DNA of 64,000 nt from Herbinix sp. (GTDB lineage: Bacteria; Bacillota; Clostridia; Lachnospirales; Lachnospiraceae), in assembly GCA_029238935.1 (NCBI GenBank), contig JAQZBN010000044.1:1-64000 (forward strand), given 5' to 3'. Below the pieces are notes generated by a model. That model was not told the DNA's origin. It saw nothing but the letters and a program-made list of their open reading frames with translations, and searched no databases. Position 1 is the first letter of the stretch. The number at the start of each line of letters is the position of its first letter. The position numbers and the translations under genes are program-made. This document shows, piece by piece, positions 27,716 to 37,294 of this stretch.

Positions 27716-29041
27716 TTATAGTATGGACATAGTTTTATATTTCGCTTGCATAAACCGCGCTACAAAGCATACAGCACGGAATAACCAGTCAATCGTCATA
27801 GCAATCCATACCCCAAGTACTCCTAGACCAAGCGTCAGAGCAAGGACATAGCTAAATGCAATTCTCCAGACCCACATAGAAATCATAGATACCCACATCG
27901 TAAATCTTACATCATTCGCTGCTCTTAAAGCATTGGGAAGAGCAAATGCAATAGGCCAGATTAGTGATGCCAGTATACAATGATAAAGCATTAATCCGGA
28001 AGCAATATCGCTGGTCTCATCCGATAGATGATAAAGTTTTAGTATTAGCGGTATTAAGAAAATGATTGCAACATTAAGAACAGCCATAATAAGGTAGGTA
28101 AGCTTCATTAATTTAAATGTATATTTCTTTACGGCATCAAAGTCCTGTGCACCTATGCATTGACCCACAACCGTGATCAATGCCAAACCAATCGCAGACC
28201 CCGGGAGTACCCCCAAACCTGCTACATTTCCAGCAACTGCGTTGGCAGTTATGGCCGAAGTGCCTAACCCTGCTATGATACCCTGGACTAAAATCTTTCC
28301 TATTTGGAATACGCTATTTTCTAATCCATTTGGGATACCAATATGTAGTATCTTTTTGATAATCTCTTTATGATAGCCGAATTCTCTGATACTCCTGATA
28401 TGGATGGGCATATCTTTATTTTTAAGTAGAAAATACAAAACAAAAGCAGCAAATATTCTAGATATTAAGGTTGCAATTGCAGCACCAGCAACCCCCATAT
28501 TAAAAACATAAATTAATACTGCATTGCCAACGATATTAATTAAGTTCATTGCAAAGGAAATGAACAATGATATCTTTGAATTACTCATGGATCGGAATAA
28601 GGCAGCACATGCATTATAAATAGCGATAAACGGATATGAAATTGCAGAATAGAAGAAATAAACTTTTGCATTATCCATTACATCCGTATCGACATTTCCA
28701 TACAATATACTCAAAACTAAATTTTTACCTATTAAAGTCACAACCATAAGAACAATTGATATGATAAATGTAGATAATATCAATTGTTCACCTGCCGAAC
28801 TAGCATTCTCATTTTCCTTATGACCAAGAAATTGCGCTGATATAACCGCACCTCCGGTAGCCAGTGCAGAAAATAATCCAATCAGCAAATAATTTATTGA
28901 GTCAACCAGTGAGACTCCTGAAACTGCTGCCTCAGAAACACCGGTTACCATCATACTATCTGCCATACCCACGGTTACGAGCAAGATTTGTTCTAATATA
29001 AGTGGTATAATTAATTTAGTTAAGTCTTTTCTTGAAAACAT
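27716..29041 (-). CDS. MATE-family multidrug / organic cation efflux protein
   Basis: A 441-residue integral membrane protein with 12 predicted helices in two homologous halves, the MATE layout. Residues near the start, 'LIIPLILEQILLVTVGMADSMMV', form helix 1 with the typical Q and D; 'GAVISAQFLGHKE' follows helix 2. It would export drugs or metabolites using a Na+ or H+ gradient. The ATG at 29041 is preceded by AAAGGTG 6 bases upstream; a GTG nine bases earlier is a less likely start. A promoter and a terminator-like hairpin lie in the leader. Substrate unknown. Confidence 0.88.
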   Translation of the reverse strand: MFSRKDLTKLIIPLILEQILLVTVGMADSMMVTGVSEAAVSGVSLVDSINYLLIGLFSALATGGAVISAQFLGHKENENASSAGEQLILSTFIISIVLMVVTLIGKNLVLSILYGNVDTDVMDNAKVYFFYSAISYPFIAIYNACAALFRSMSNSKISLFISFAMNLINIVGNAVLIYVFNMGVAGAAIATLISRIFAAFVLYFLLKNKDMPIHIRSIREFGYHKEIIKKILHIGIPNGLENSVFQIGKILVQGIIAGLGTSAITANAVAGNVAGLGVLPGSAIGLALITVVGQCIGAQDFDAVKKYTFKLMKLTYLIMAVLNVAIIFLIPLILKLYHLSDETSDIASGLMLYHCILASLIWPIAFALPNALRAANDVRFTMWVSMISMWVWRIAFSYVLALTLGLGVLGVWIAMTIDWLFRAVCFVARFMQAKYKTMSIL

Positions 29042-29071
29042 AGCGGTCACCTTTATTATGTAATATAAAAT

Positions 29072-29101
29072 GGGGCTGCCATCATTCGCTTTGGCTGCCC
29101 C
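29072..29101 (-). promoter_or_regulatory. Terminator-like hairpin in the leader of the first MATE gene
   Basis: Arms GGGGCTGCC / GGCTGCCCC (29072-29080 / 29093-29101, one T-T mismatch) followed on the minus strand by ATTTTATATT and then directly by the gene's ribosome site. It lies between promoter and start codon, so it could act as a transcription attenuator. It might also serve as a weak terminator for plus-strand transcripts. Confidence 0.55.
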
Positions 29102-29160
29102 GTATTCTTTTTAATCTAATTAATTTTTATTTTTACATAATGATTATATCATTGAGACCT

Positions 29161-29189
29161 AGTGTAACATAGTAGATAGTTAAAATCAA
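29161..29189 (-). promoter_or_regulatory. Promoter of the first MATE gene
   Basis: On the minus strand TTGATT (29184-29189), a 17-base spacer, TACACT (29161-29166). The predicted leader of about 115 bases contains the hairpin at 29072-29101. Confidence 0.6.
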
Positions 29190-29267
29190 GGTAAGATTTT
29201 ACTTTCTGTCAATTAACGTTCTGATAATCATATAATAAAATAAAGCCGTTTTGAATCGAGGACTATA

Positions 29268-30557
29268 ATGAATATACATGTAGTACAACCAGGAGAAACG
29301 ATTGATTCGATTGCAGAACTCTATGGTGTACCGGTTACCAGATTAATTATGGATAATGAATTAAATATTATCGACGAAATGGTACCCGGCCAAACCATTG
29401 TTATTGTGTATCCCGAGCAATCTTATGTCGTTCAAGACGGGGATACTTTACTTGGAATAGCAAATTCATTTGGAGTTACCGTCAAACAACTCCTTCGAAA
29501 CAATCCATATCTGGTCGAGCGGGAATTTATTTATCCAGGAGAAACTCTAGTAATTAAGTATCAACATACGAGAGGACAGATGGAATCCAATGGTTTCGCC
29601 AATGTATTTGTAAAACAGGAAACTCTTTTAAAAACTTTGCCCTATCTTACTTATCTATCTATTTTGGGCTACGAAACGACTGAGAATGCTGACATAATAC
29701 CTATAGATGATTCAAATCTTCTTCAATTAGCCAGGGACTTTGGTGTAGCTCCAATTCTATTGTTATCTGCATTTATGCTGGAGCCCACAACGAATGACTT
29801 TGAGGAAAGTTACCGTATTTTATATAATGACGAACTGGTAAATCGCCACATCCAAAACATTTTAGCTATTCTCACTGAAAAAGATTATTACGGAGTTAAC
29901 ATCGCTTTTCAATATATTACGGCAGATAATTTACCCGTTTATGAAAATTATGTTCGTAGATTAACTGAACGATTAAATTTTGCCGGTTATGCTGTTTTTA
30001 TTACTTTAATCCCGATCGCAAAATTTGAAGTAAATGAAATTACCTTTGAACGTATTAATTACAGTGGTATTGGTAACATAGCAAACGGTATAACCCTGAT
30101 GGGATACAATTGGGGATTTAATTCCGGCCCTCCATCTCCTGTTACATCCATCTATTTGATGAGACAATTCGTTGAATATGTTGTTTCCATGGTACCAGCA
30201 GAAAAAATTATGATTGGTATTCCTAACATTGCATATGATTGGCAGCTCCCATACGTATTAGGCTTAACCAAGGCACAATCTCTAACTCTTAATTCTGCAT
30301 TAGCTTTAGCAAGAGAAGTTGGTGCCACAATTCAATTCGATGACATTTCAAAAACACCGTATTTTGAATATATTGATCCTAGCTCTGAAATACCCTATAA
30401 GCATATTGTATGGTTTATTGATGCCAGAACCATTGATTCCATATTTGAGCTTATTCCTGAATTTGGTTTAAAAGGAAGTGGTATATGGAATATTATGGAC
30501 TACTATCCACAATTATGGCTTATTATGAATTCTCAATTCGAAATTCTCCCCATATAA
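29268..30557 (+). CDS. LysM - GH18-like protein (SleL/YaaH type), predicted inactive
   Basis: A 429-residue protein with two LysM domains (about 2-48 and 50-98, both starting H/YVVQxGxT) and a GH18-type barrel (about 115-429). Spore proteins of this type (SleL/YaaH/YdhD) bind and cut spore peptidoglycan. Here the catalytic GH18 motif, normally DxxDxDxE, reads G209-V-N-I-A-F-Q215-Y: the catalytic Glu is Gln and the preceding Asp is Ala. Other barrel landmarks ('GITLMGYNWG', 'KIMIGIPNIAYDW', 'HIVWFIDART') are kept. There is no signal peptide, as in SleL. An AT-rich CATATAAT box lies about 30 bases upstream and could be a sigma-E -10. It is one of the few plus-strand genes. Likely a glycan-binding spore protein rather than a hydrolase. 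Confidence 0.85.
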   Translation: MNIHVVQPGETIDSIAELYGVPVTRLIMDNELNIIDEMVPGQTIVIVYPEQSYVVQDGDTLLGIANSFGVTVKQLLRNNPYLVEREFIYPGETLVIKYQHTRGQMESNGFANVFVKQETLLKTLPYLTYLSILGYETTENADIIPIDDSNLLQLARDFGVAPILLLSAFMLEPTTNDFEESYRILYNDELVNRHIQNILAILTEKDYYGVNIAFQYITADNLPVYENYVRRLTERLNFAGYAVFITLIPIAKFEVNEITFERINYSGIGNIANGITLMGYNWGFNSGPPSPVTSIYLMRQFVEYVVSMVPAEKIMIGIPNIAYDWQLPYVLGLTKAQSLTLNSALALAREVGATIQFDDISKTPYFEYIDPSSEIPYKHIVWFIDARTIDSIFELIPEFGLKGSGIWNIMDYYPQLWLIMNSQFEILPI

Positions 30558-30584
30558 TTCATTCTATTAAAACACACAAAATAA

Positions 30585-30627
30585 TTACAGGCTAACCGCA
30601 GATAGTTTATTTGCTGCTAGCCTGTAA
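30585..30627. terminator. Hairpin between convergent genes
   Basis: Arms TTACAGGCTA / TAGCCTGTAA (30585-30594 / 30618-30627) with an inner GCAG/CTGC stem, between the convergent LysM/GH18 and GGDEF/HD-GYP genes. T tracts are weak on both sides; probably a bidirectional terminator. Confidence 0.6.
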
Positions 30628-30643
30628 CTGTTATAAAATGTAT

Positions 30644-32236
30644 TTAAAGCTCAATTGAAGTATTTTCCTGCTCTAAGATCATATTTATAAATATGTCTAC
30701 CAATTGTGGATCAAATTGTGTTCCGCTATTCTTCTTAAGTTCTTGAATAGCTTCTTCTGTTGTTAACGGAAGTTTATAGACTCTCTTAATTGTGATTGCT
30801 GAAAATGTATCTGCAATCTGCATTATACGTCCCTCTAACGATATATTAGTACCATCCAAACCCTTTGGATATCCTGTACCGTCCCATCGTTCATGATGCT
30901 CACTGATTGCACGAAATACAACATCTGAAAGCTTAACATCTTCTAACACTTTTATTCCCATCATTACATGTTTTTTAATTAAATTGTATTCAAGATCAGA
31001 CAACTTCGTTGGCTTTCTAAGAATTTCATTTGGTAATATTAGTTTACCCAAATCATGTATCCAACCTGCTATGTACATTTCTTTAGTGATTTTCTCGGAA
31101 AGATTTAATGCTCTTGCCAAAAGAGAAGCATAATAAGCTGCATATTGTGAATGTATGTAGGTATACATATCCTTCTCTTCTAACGACTTAAGGAAGGTAA
31201 TACAAATATCAGGTAATTCTGTTTTGTCTAAATGAATATGAGCTTTTTGCATCTTATCCTGAAATTTATGATAGTACATGTCCTTATCTGCTATATTAAG
31301 TAGCTCTTGAATGTTGGTATCATCCCTACCAATGGCTTTTCCAATAGAACACTCTATGCTGATTGGCGGTAAATCCTTGTCAGCCAAGAATTGCTTCTGC
31401 TTTATATCTTGCTTTAACATAGTTACGATCTGCTCCAACCTGTCTTCACTACATTCTTTTAGCAGTATAACAAATTCATCCCCGCCCAAGCGACCAATGT
31501 TAAACTCTACTCCATAAGGTTCCTTCTGTAGAAATGTTGAGAATTGTATAATAATATTATTACCAATGATATGGCCATAGGTATCGTTAATACGCTTAAA
31601 GTCGTTGAGATCAATAATCAAAATATTAATATTATGTTTCTGTTCTATTAATCTCTCTCCTTCTTGAATTACATAGGATAAGGTTAATAAACCTGTTAAA
31701 GAGTCCCGTATACTTAAATCATAATATTTATCTCGTTGCCGTATCAGACTTTTCATCACATATGAAAAAATAGAGCATAGAGAGGATAAGGACGCCAAAA
31801 TGATGAAGGGTCCTCCGATTTCATATCCTATGGAATGATAGCAATACAATAAGAAGGTTAATCCACTTGCTGCTATGAAAGGTGAAATTAAATCGGGCAG
31901 TATATATCCAAATATAAGAATTAAATTAAAGCTAAAATGATTAAACAATGTAAACTCTACGTCAAAAAAATAAACCATAATCAAATATAATATAAAAGCA
32001 GCATAAGCCAAAATATATTTTACTAATATTGAATTATTTCTGAATTTTGCTGTCCACAGCAAGAAAAAAAATAGCATTAAACAAATAATGGGATAACCGG
32101 TATTAATTTCAACATAGATGAAAGTAATTCCTGCACATAAGGTAGAAATGATATATAGAACATTCATTAATTGTTTTTTCACATTGGGTATTAGGTGATC
32201 AATCGATGTATCAGAGACTTGGCTATTTTTTTCCAT
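30644..32236 (-). CDS. Membrane GGDEF and HD-GYP cyclic-di-GMP protein
   Basis: A 530-residue signalling protein. Several hydrophobic segments occupy about residues 20-165, forming a membrane sensor without a known domain name. A diguanylate cyclase domain follows (about 175-335) with 'RDSLTGL' and an intact active loop 'RLGGDEFVILL'. The C-terminal HD-GYP phosphodiesterase domain (about 350-520) has 'HDLGK', 'HHERWDGTGYPKGLDG' and related metal ligands. Making and breaking c-di-GMP in one protein suggests that one activity dominates or that GTP binding regulates the other. It has no partner regulator nearby. Domain calls are firm; net activity is unknown. Confidence 0.92.
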   Translation of the reverse strand: MEKNSQVSDTSIDHLIPNVKKQLMNVLYIISTLCAGITFIYVEINTGYPIICLMLFFFLLWTAKFRNNSILVKYILAYAAFILYLIMVYFFDVEFTLFNHFSFNLILIFGYILPDLISPFIAASGLTFLLYCYHSIGYEIGGPFIILASLSSLCSIFSYVMKSLIRQRDKYYDLSIRDSLTGLLTLSYVIQEGERLIEQKHNINILIIDLNDFKRINDTYGHIIGNNIIIQFSTFLQKEPYGVEFNIGRLGGDEFVILLKECSEDRLEQIVTMLKQDIKQKQFLADKDLPPISIECSIGKAIGRDDTNIQELLNIADKDMYYHKFQDKMQKAHIHLDKTELPDICITFLKSLEEKDMYTYIHSQYAAYYASLLARALNLSEKITKEMYIAGWIHDLGKLILPNEILRKPTKLSDLEYNLIKKHVMMGIKVLEDVKLSDVVFRAISEHHERWDGTGYPKGLDGTNISLEGRIMQIADTFSAITIKRVYKLPLTTEEAIQELKKNSGTQFDPQLVDIFINMILEQENTSIEL

Positions 32237-32549
32237 AGTTTGTATTCCTTCTTATGTATTTTACATAGTTCTACTATCATTGTAATATATTAGCAGCTTT
32301 TATTCAATATTACATTTTCATACAATAGATGTTATTTAATACCATTTTTAGATTTAATACCAACTTATTATTACTCTTTAACATGATAGAAGATGTCCCT
32401 GACGTAGCATCCTTTTCTTCATTAAGATATCCTTTTGTTCAATTGTAATATCATCGGTATATTAAATTCATTCCTAAGGCATTTCCTACTCATTGAAGCA
32501 GTCAAAAGTACGGATACATTAATTTGATCTATATCATAATCCTTAATAC
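32237..32549. other. Spacer upstream of the GGDEF/HD-GYP gene
   Basis: AT-rich, with no convincing gene. A 63-codon minus-strand frame ending here runs through the terminator of the adjacent glycoside hydrolase and has no ribosome site, so I do not call it. Confidence 0.5.
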
Positions 32550-32586
32550 AAAAAATGAATGAACCGCCCAAGTTAACGATCCATTC
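32550..32586 (-). terminator. Terminator of the GH-A glycoside hydrolase gene
   Basis: A 10-bp stem with two wobble pairs (32557-32566 / 32577-32586) followed on the minus strand by ATTTTTTG. Confidence 0.8.
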
Positions 32587-32645
32587 ATATTTTCTCTTTT
32601 TATAGATGCACAAATCTATTTAGAATCATATCATTCTAATTTATA

Positions 32646-34676
32646 TTAAAAATGGATCGGCGTTATTTCATCCGGTTTATCATCAAAAGCAGGTATTGAG
32701 CCCTCCACTACCTGATAAAGTGTGCTGTGACATATTTTTACCGCTTCCATCATGTCAATGTATTCTTGCATACAAACATCAAGTACACCAATTTGATAAT
32801 TCTCTCCGTCAAACCTTCCCAAACAGCTTTGATCGTTTAGTTGAAAATAATGTGCTCCCAGGAAAAACTTGCTTAAGCTTCCCTGTTCCACATAATAACG
32901 ATAACCTTTACCGCGATCAGTCTGATCTATAACCGCCTTAATACCATGGGCAGTTAACCCCATATCAAGAGCCCCTTGGTGGAATTCCCCTATCATAACA
33001 GGCATATCAAGCAGTTTACCTAACTGTTCCACTTCTTTGTAAGGGGAAAATTGATAGCTGTTAATGGAGAATACATCAAAGTTCTCATATCCGCTAAGGA
33101 GGCTGGAATCAGTAATATAAGCGTATCTCATACCGAGATTAAGATGGTTTTTATCCACTTTTTTGCAAGCCTTTGATGGTATTTGAACATACAGTGTTAT
33201 CATTTCCTTGGAGAATTCGGTTAAATCCCGTTTTGCATGCTCCGATGAATCACAGGCATGATAGAGTGGTTGATATAAATCCTCAAATTCCTTTAATTCT
33301 AACTTCCATGCCACATTAAAAGTAGCTATATCGTTATATTTATCCTTTAGTCTCGTTATAAATTCTATCTTGGATGCTGTGCGTGTTGGATTCGCCAACA
33401 TCTCTTCTGCAATATTTAGTTCATATACAAATGCCCATGCCGGTTCATTACGCATAAAATATCCGATCATATATGGATCTTCCTTGAATTGTTCTAAGCC
33501 AAGTGCATATTCTTCAGCATTATCTTTAAATTCCTTTGCATATACATCGGGAAAATCTCTGAATATATGAGCTGCTGTGGATGGATATCCTTTGGGGCTA
33601 TAAGTATCAAGCGGTATTACATAGGGCATTTGAGCATAGCGAATAAACTTAGGATCAGACCAGTTTCCAATCGTATTAAATCCCCATTCATATAGGAACA
33701 TCTTTAATATCTTAGCCCAGACATCCCACCATTGATCCGGTCCAAAGGCATCGATAAGGTTAACAATTCCGTAATTACAGAATTCCATATGGTTATTTTT
33801 ACTGCGAGTCTTTAAAGCATCTCCATAGATTTCTATATCATCCGGGATGAAGCTGCACCAAGGACGAACAGGATCCACTCTCGTTTCATTTCCCGGCCTT
33901 AAGCAATCGAGTCCTGCAGATACAAAAGCATTACCTTCAGGATCCACAAGCCACCAACGATTTCCGTCATATTCTGTATGGAACCAACCAGTTCTTGTCA
34001 TCGGTTTCTTCAACCAACCACCATATTGATCCCAATCAGGATAGGGGTATTGATAGTCAAAATGATCTGCTTTCTCTCGTAATCCCTTGAGATATGTATT
34101 GCAGGCCTCACGGTCTGCCATCTTATTACTCCACTGTTTCGGAATCCATTGCCCTAGCCCATCCATCAATTTCACATCTTCTAAGATAATTTCTGGCTCT
34201 GTATCGGTAAAATACAGATTTCGGATTTTAACCTCATGCTCCTTTAAAAATGGAATGGTTGTAACATGGATCTCACCAACCTCTTCCAATCGGATTGGTT
34301 TACCAAATACCGTCATCTTCAAACGTCCTATCGTACGAGGTGGAAATAAATTCTGGCTATTCAATATATCAAGGCTGACCGGTACAGTTAGATTAATCCC
34401 CGGTAATAACCCAAATATCATACGTAAATCTGCTTCTACTCCTGGCTGCGGTGATGTACGATACACACTAACTTGAAAGCACATTGAATGCTCTTCCAGC
34501 ACTTGTGCTTCGAGTACAAGGTACTTCATCTTCTCCAGCAAAAGCCCATCAGATATTGGACTATCCTTCTTATATACACATAGATCCAACCCCTCCGCAG
34601 GACAGTGAAACTCTTCCGGATACTTAAGTTTCCGACTACCCCTTATTATCTCATAATTACATTGCTTTAATTCCAT
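32646..34676 (-). CDS. Clan GH-A glycoside hydrolase, GH50/agarase-like
   Basis: A 676-residue cytoplasmic protein without signal peptide. The N-terminal 170 residues are a beta-rich accessory domain. A TIM barrel follows, opening with 'NRWWLVDPEGNAFVSAGLD' (about 233-251), a phrase shared by GH50-type beta-agarases and related beta-galactosidases. Likely catalytic residues are the Glu of 'YFMRNEPAW' (acid/base) and the Glu of 'VMIGEFHQG' (nucleophile), giving the clan GH-A pattern. Being intracellular, it should act on imported oligosaccharides, perhaps beta-galactosides. It is followed by a hairpin terminator and preceded by a divergent gpsA-like gene 33 bases upstream, which may be in the same operon. 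Substrate and exact family are uncertain. Confidence 0.7.
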   Translation of the reverse strand: MELKQCNYEIIRGSRKLKYPEEFHCPAEGLDLCVYKKDSPISDGLLLEKMKYLVLEAQVLEEHSMCFQVSVYRTSPQPGVEADLRMIFGLLPGINLTVPVSLDILNSQNLFPPRTIGRLKMTVFGKPIRLEEVGEIHVTTIPFLKEHEVKIRNLYFTDTEPEIILEDVKLMDGLGQWIPKQWSNKMADREACNTYLKGLREKADHFDYQYPYPDWDQYGGWLKKPMTRTGWFHTEYDGNRWWLVDPEGNAFVSAGLDCLRPGNETRVDPVRPWCSFIPDDIEIYGDALKTRSKNNHMEFCNYGIVNLIDAFGPDQWWDVWAKILKMFLYEWGFNTIGNWSDPKFIRYAQMPYVIPLDTYSPKGYPSTAAHIFRDFPDVYAKEFKDNAEEYALGLEQFKEDPYMIGYFMRNEPAWAFVYELNIAEEMLANPTRTASKIEFITRLKDKYNDIATFNVAWKLELKEFEDLYQPLYHACDSSEHAKRDLTEFSKEMITLYVQIPSKACKKVDKNHLNLGMRYAYITDSSLLSGYENFDVFSINSYQFSPYKEVEQLGKLLDMPVMIGEFHQGALDMGLTAHGIKAVIDQTDRGKGYRYYVEQGSLSKFFLGAHYFQLNDQSCLGRFDGENYQIGVLDVCMQEYIDMMEAVKICHSTLYQVVEGSIPAFDDKPDEITPIHF

Positions 34677-34709
34677 ATTACGTATACCCCCTCTAGATAA
34701 ACTTATTTA

Positions 34710-35666
34710 TTAGAATTCATTTTTTAAACTTCTGGTAAATAACTCATTTAATACCGTTTTCGCATCTTTATTCTTATATAATATCTCATACACTGCAGTA
34801 CTAATTGGTAATTCAACCCCATAATTTTTTCCAAGATTTAGCATTGCTCGTACTGTATAATATCCTTCAGCCAAATCTTTAAATTCTTCCCCTCTGATAA
34901 ATGCTTCACCAAATCTACGATTATGACTTAATTTGGAGAATACGGTGGCTTCATAATCTCCGAGATGGCATAATCCGTAAGCAGATAATTCATTACCACC
35001 CATGGCTTTGATTAATCTTGCTACTTCTCTGGTTCCTCTTGACATCAAGGCTCCCTTTAATGTTGACAACCCAAATCCATCCAGCATACCGGCAGCTATA
35101 CCAATAACATTCTTTGCAGCAGCTCCGATTTCATTGCCGATCAAATCCTGACCATAATAAAAACGAATTAATTCACTGGAGAATTGATCCACCAGCTTCT
35201 TTTTCACTGTTTCACTATTGCTATCAATCACCATGCAATTTGGAATTCCATTATAAAACTCTTGAACATGTCCCGGCCCCAACCATACAGCCACTTCGTT
35301 GGAAAAATCCAGATTATCATTAGCTACTTGTGATAATCTTCTTCCTGTAGTGATCTCAATTCCTTTCATACAAAGGACAAAAATTTTATTGGTTATTTCC
35401 AGGGTCTTAATTTCATCCATCAGTTGCTGTAAGCCTTGGGAATTCACTGAGATCACAATCACTTCAGCATCCTTGATACAATTTATATCTGTCGATAAAT
35501 TTACAGATTGGGGTAGCTCTAGAAAATCATTTTTACACTCTTTTATAAATCTTTGCATATGGGTCGAACTTTCTCGTCCATATAATGTAACCTCATTCTG
35601 AATGCTATCCAGATACCAGGTGATTAAAGAACCCCAGCGGCCACAGCCTATTACAGTTATTTTCAT
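34710..35666 (-). CDS. Divergent NAD(P)H-dependent glycerol-3-phosphate dehydrogenase
   Basis: A 318-residue two-domain dehydrogenase of the GpsA fold. The Rossmann start is 'ITVIGCGRWGSLITWYL'. The family block normally reading GPSFA is here 'LGPGHVQEF', and the catalytic-Lys helix is 'AAKNVIGIAAGMLDGFG', followed by 'LMSRGTREV' and 'SHNRRFGE'. GpsA makes sn-glycerol 3-phosphate for lipids. Differences in the GPS block, and its place next to a glycoside hydrolase, suggest a paralogue rather than the housekeeping copy. Spacing of 33 bases to the hydrolase gene allows co-transcription. Substrate not certain. Confidence 0.75.
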   Translation of the reverse strand: MKITVIGCGRWGSLITWYLDSIQNEVTLYGRESSTHMQRFIKECKNDFLELPQSVNLSTDINCIKDAEVIVISVNSQGLQQLMDEIKTLEITNKIFVLCMKGIEITTGRRLSQVANDNLDFSNEVAVWLGPGHVQEFYNGIPNCMVIDSNSETVKKKLVDQFSSELIRFYYGQDLIGNEIGAAAKNVIGIAAGMLDGFGLSTLKGALMSRGTREVARLIKAMGGNELSAYGLCHLGDYEATVFSKLSHNRRFGEAFIRGEEFKDLAEGYYTVRAMLNLGKNYGVELPISTAVYEILYKNKDAKTVLNELFTRSLKNEF

Positions 35667-35878
35667 ATATTTGATCCTCTCTATGTGAAATGATTACTAA
35701 ATTAGCTTCTTCTTTTGTCTTAATAGTAATACATATGATACCAATTTTCAAATTAAATATCACAAATACACAAAGTTACTATTATATAAAAATACTCCAA
35801 TTACCCAAGTGGATATGAGTAATTGGAGGAAATATCAATTAATTTCTTCAATTAACAAGCTCTTATATCAATATAATT

Positions 35879-36574
35879 TTATATTCTATTGGGTAAAGAA
35901 TCCGTATTTGCTCCGGATATCTCTAAGTAGAAAGCTGCAAAAGCAGCATTCATGTACGGAACCAACCATAGAAACCCTATTCCAAATGTTAACATACTTA
36001 GTATAATCCATCCAATAAAACTAAGAGCAAGGCAAAAAAGACGAAACTTATTCCCTCGCATCATATCCTTGGATTGGTCTATTGCTTCCATGATTCCCAT
36101 GGTCGGATTATCTTCCATTATGTAAAAAGCCATGGAATAGCTAAAGGCAGCTATTATACCTGGTATGATAAATAACAATGCCCATAAAAATGTAAATATT
36201 GCAATTACCAGACGTAACCCCAATGCTTTTCCAAAAATATCAAGTCTAGAAAACAGATCGGTAAATTGTGGATTCGTACCTTTTATCAAATTCTTGTTAA
36301 ATCTACAGTAACCAAGTTCAATAGCACCACCAATAATAAAGGTAATCAATGCCCATAATAATATCACTGTTATCACGACTGCAAAATATCCTAAAAAAGA
36401 ATCAGAATTATCTATCGAAATAAAATGTCCAGATTCTCTATTACTACCATTCGAAGATCCTCCCCGAGATACTGCACCTAATAATATTGCTATAATCCCT
36501 GTACCTATTGCCAGCGGCCAGTTACCCCTAAGTGCATTTCGTGCGATCCTACGAAAGTCTTCTGCATATGACAT
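35879..36574 (-). CDS. DUF975-family membrane protein
   Basis: A 231-residue integral membrane protein with about five to six hydrophobic segments. The opening 'FRRIARNALRGNWPLAIGTG' and the later 'YSMAFYIMEDNPTMGIMEAIDQSKDMMRGNKFRLFCL' region (about 150-186, P-x-x-x-x-x-x-A-I-x-x-S-x-x-[ML]-M-x-G-x-K) are the DUF975 signature. These proteins are common in Firmicutes and have no established function. The loop between the first two helices is Gly/Ser/Asn-rich. It seems monocistronic. Confidence 0.85.
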   Translation of the reverse strand: MSYAEDFRRIARNALRGNWPLAIGTGIIAILLGAVSRGGSSNGSNRESGHFISIDNSDSFLGYFAVVITVILLWALITFIIGGAIELGYCRFNKNLIKGTNPQFTDLFSRLDIFGKALGLRLVIAIFTFLWALLFIIPGIIAAFSYSMAFYIMEDNPTMGIMEAIDQSKDMMRGNKFRLFCLALSFIGWIILSMLTFGIGFLWLVPYMNAAFAAFYLEISGANTDSLPNRI

Positions 36575-36686
36575 AATAACACCCCCCTATTCTCAATTGT
36601 TAAATATTAACTTTTCACATGAATATATTACCATTATCCTGTACTTAGATCAATAATTTCAGAATACAACTTGAAAATTATTGGTA

Positions 36687-37166
36687 TTAATTATAAGCAT
36701 AATAAGTTGTTCCGGATACTTCAAAAGTGATCTCTTCTCCATCTGAAGTGATACCTCCTACATAATATCTGGTCTTCATCCACTTCTCAGTAATCTCATT
36801 ATTCTCAGTTAATTTCAATGATGTTACATATTTTCCTTCAATCATATCTCTTCCAATGGGAGGAATATTTTTTATGCTTATGGATAAGGAAAAATTCAAT
36901 AGCACGGTAAGTAAAATGATGTAAATTATAATTACTATTTTAATATGAAATTTTTTTCCGTTTATATTCTTCTTTAACATAGAGATGATATTGATCACCA
37001 ATAGGATCGTGATGACCATGATCTTAAGGGCTTCATACTCTTTCGTAAAAAAAGCATTCTTTCCATCTGTTTCTTCTATAAAATTCTTAATATAAAATTC
37101 AACAACAAGAAATACAATAGCCCAAATTTTCATTCCATACTTTTTTATATATTTTTTTGCTTTCAA
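36687..37166 (-). CDS. Hypothetical membrane protein
   Basis: A 159-residue protein, not recognised. Three hydrophobic segments are visible (about 13-30, 48-64, 75-96), then a hydrophilic C-terminal part of about 60 residues with beta character ('EGKYVTSLKLTENNEI', 'TRYYVGGITSDGEEITFEVSG') that would face outside. Basic residues at the N terminus are consistent with an N-in topology. No partner is evident. Confidence 0.6.
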   Translation of the reverse strand: MKAKKYIKKYGMKIWAIVFLVVEFYIKNFIEETDGKNAFFTKEYEALKIMVITILLVINIISMLKKNINGKKFHIKIVIIIYIILLTVLLNFSLSISIKNIPPIGRDMIEGKYVTSLKLTENNEITEKWMKTRYYVGGITSDGEEITFEVSGTTYYAYN

Positions 37167-37294
37167 TTACTGCTCTCCTAATTTATACGATTATTTCCTT
37201 TTGACACAGTTTTTATAACTTGCTTACTCATTATAAAACAAATATGAAGTTTATGCTATTGATTTTCAAATAATTACCATATTTTAAATTGCAT

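Noticed and set aside
32422-32613. 63-codon minus-strand frame after the GH-A hydrolase
   Set aside because: It runs through that gene's terminator hairpin, lacks a ribosome site and has no recognisable content.
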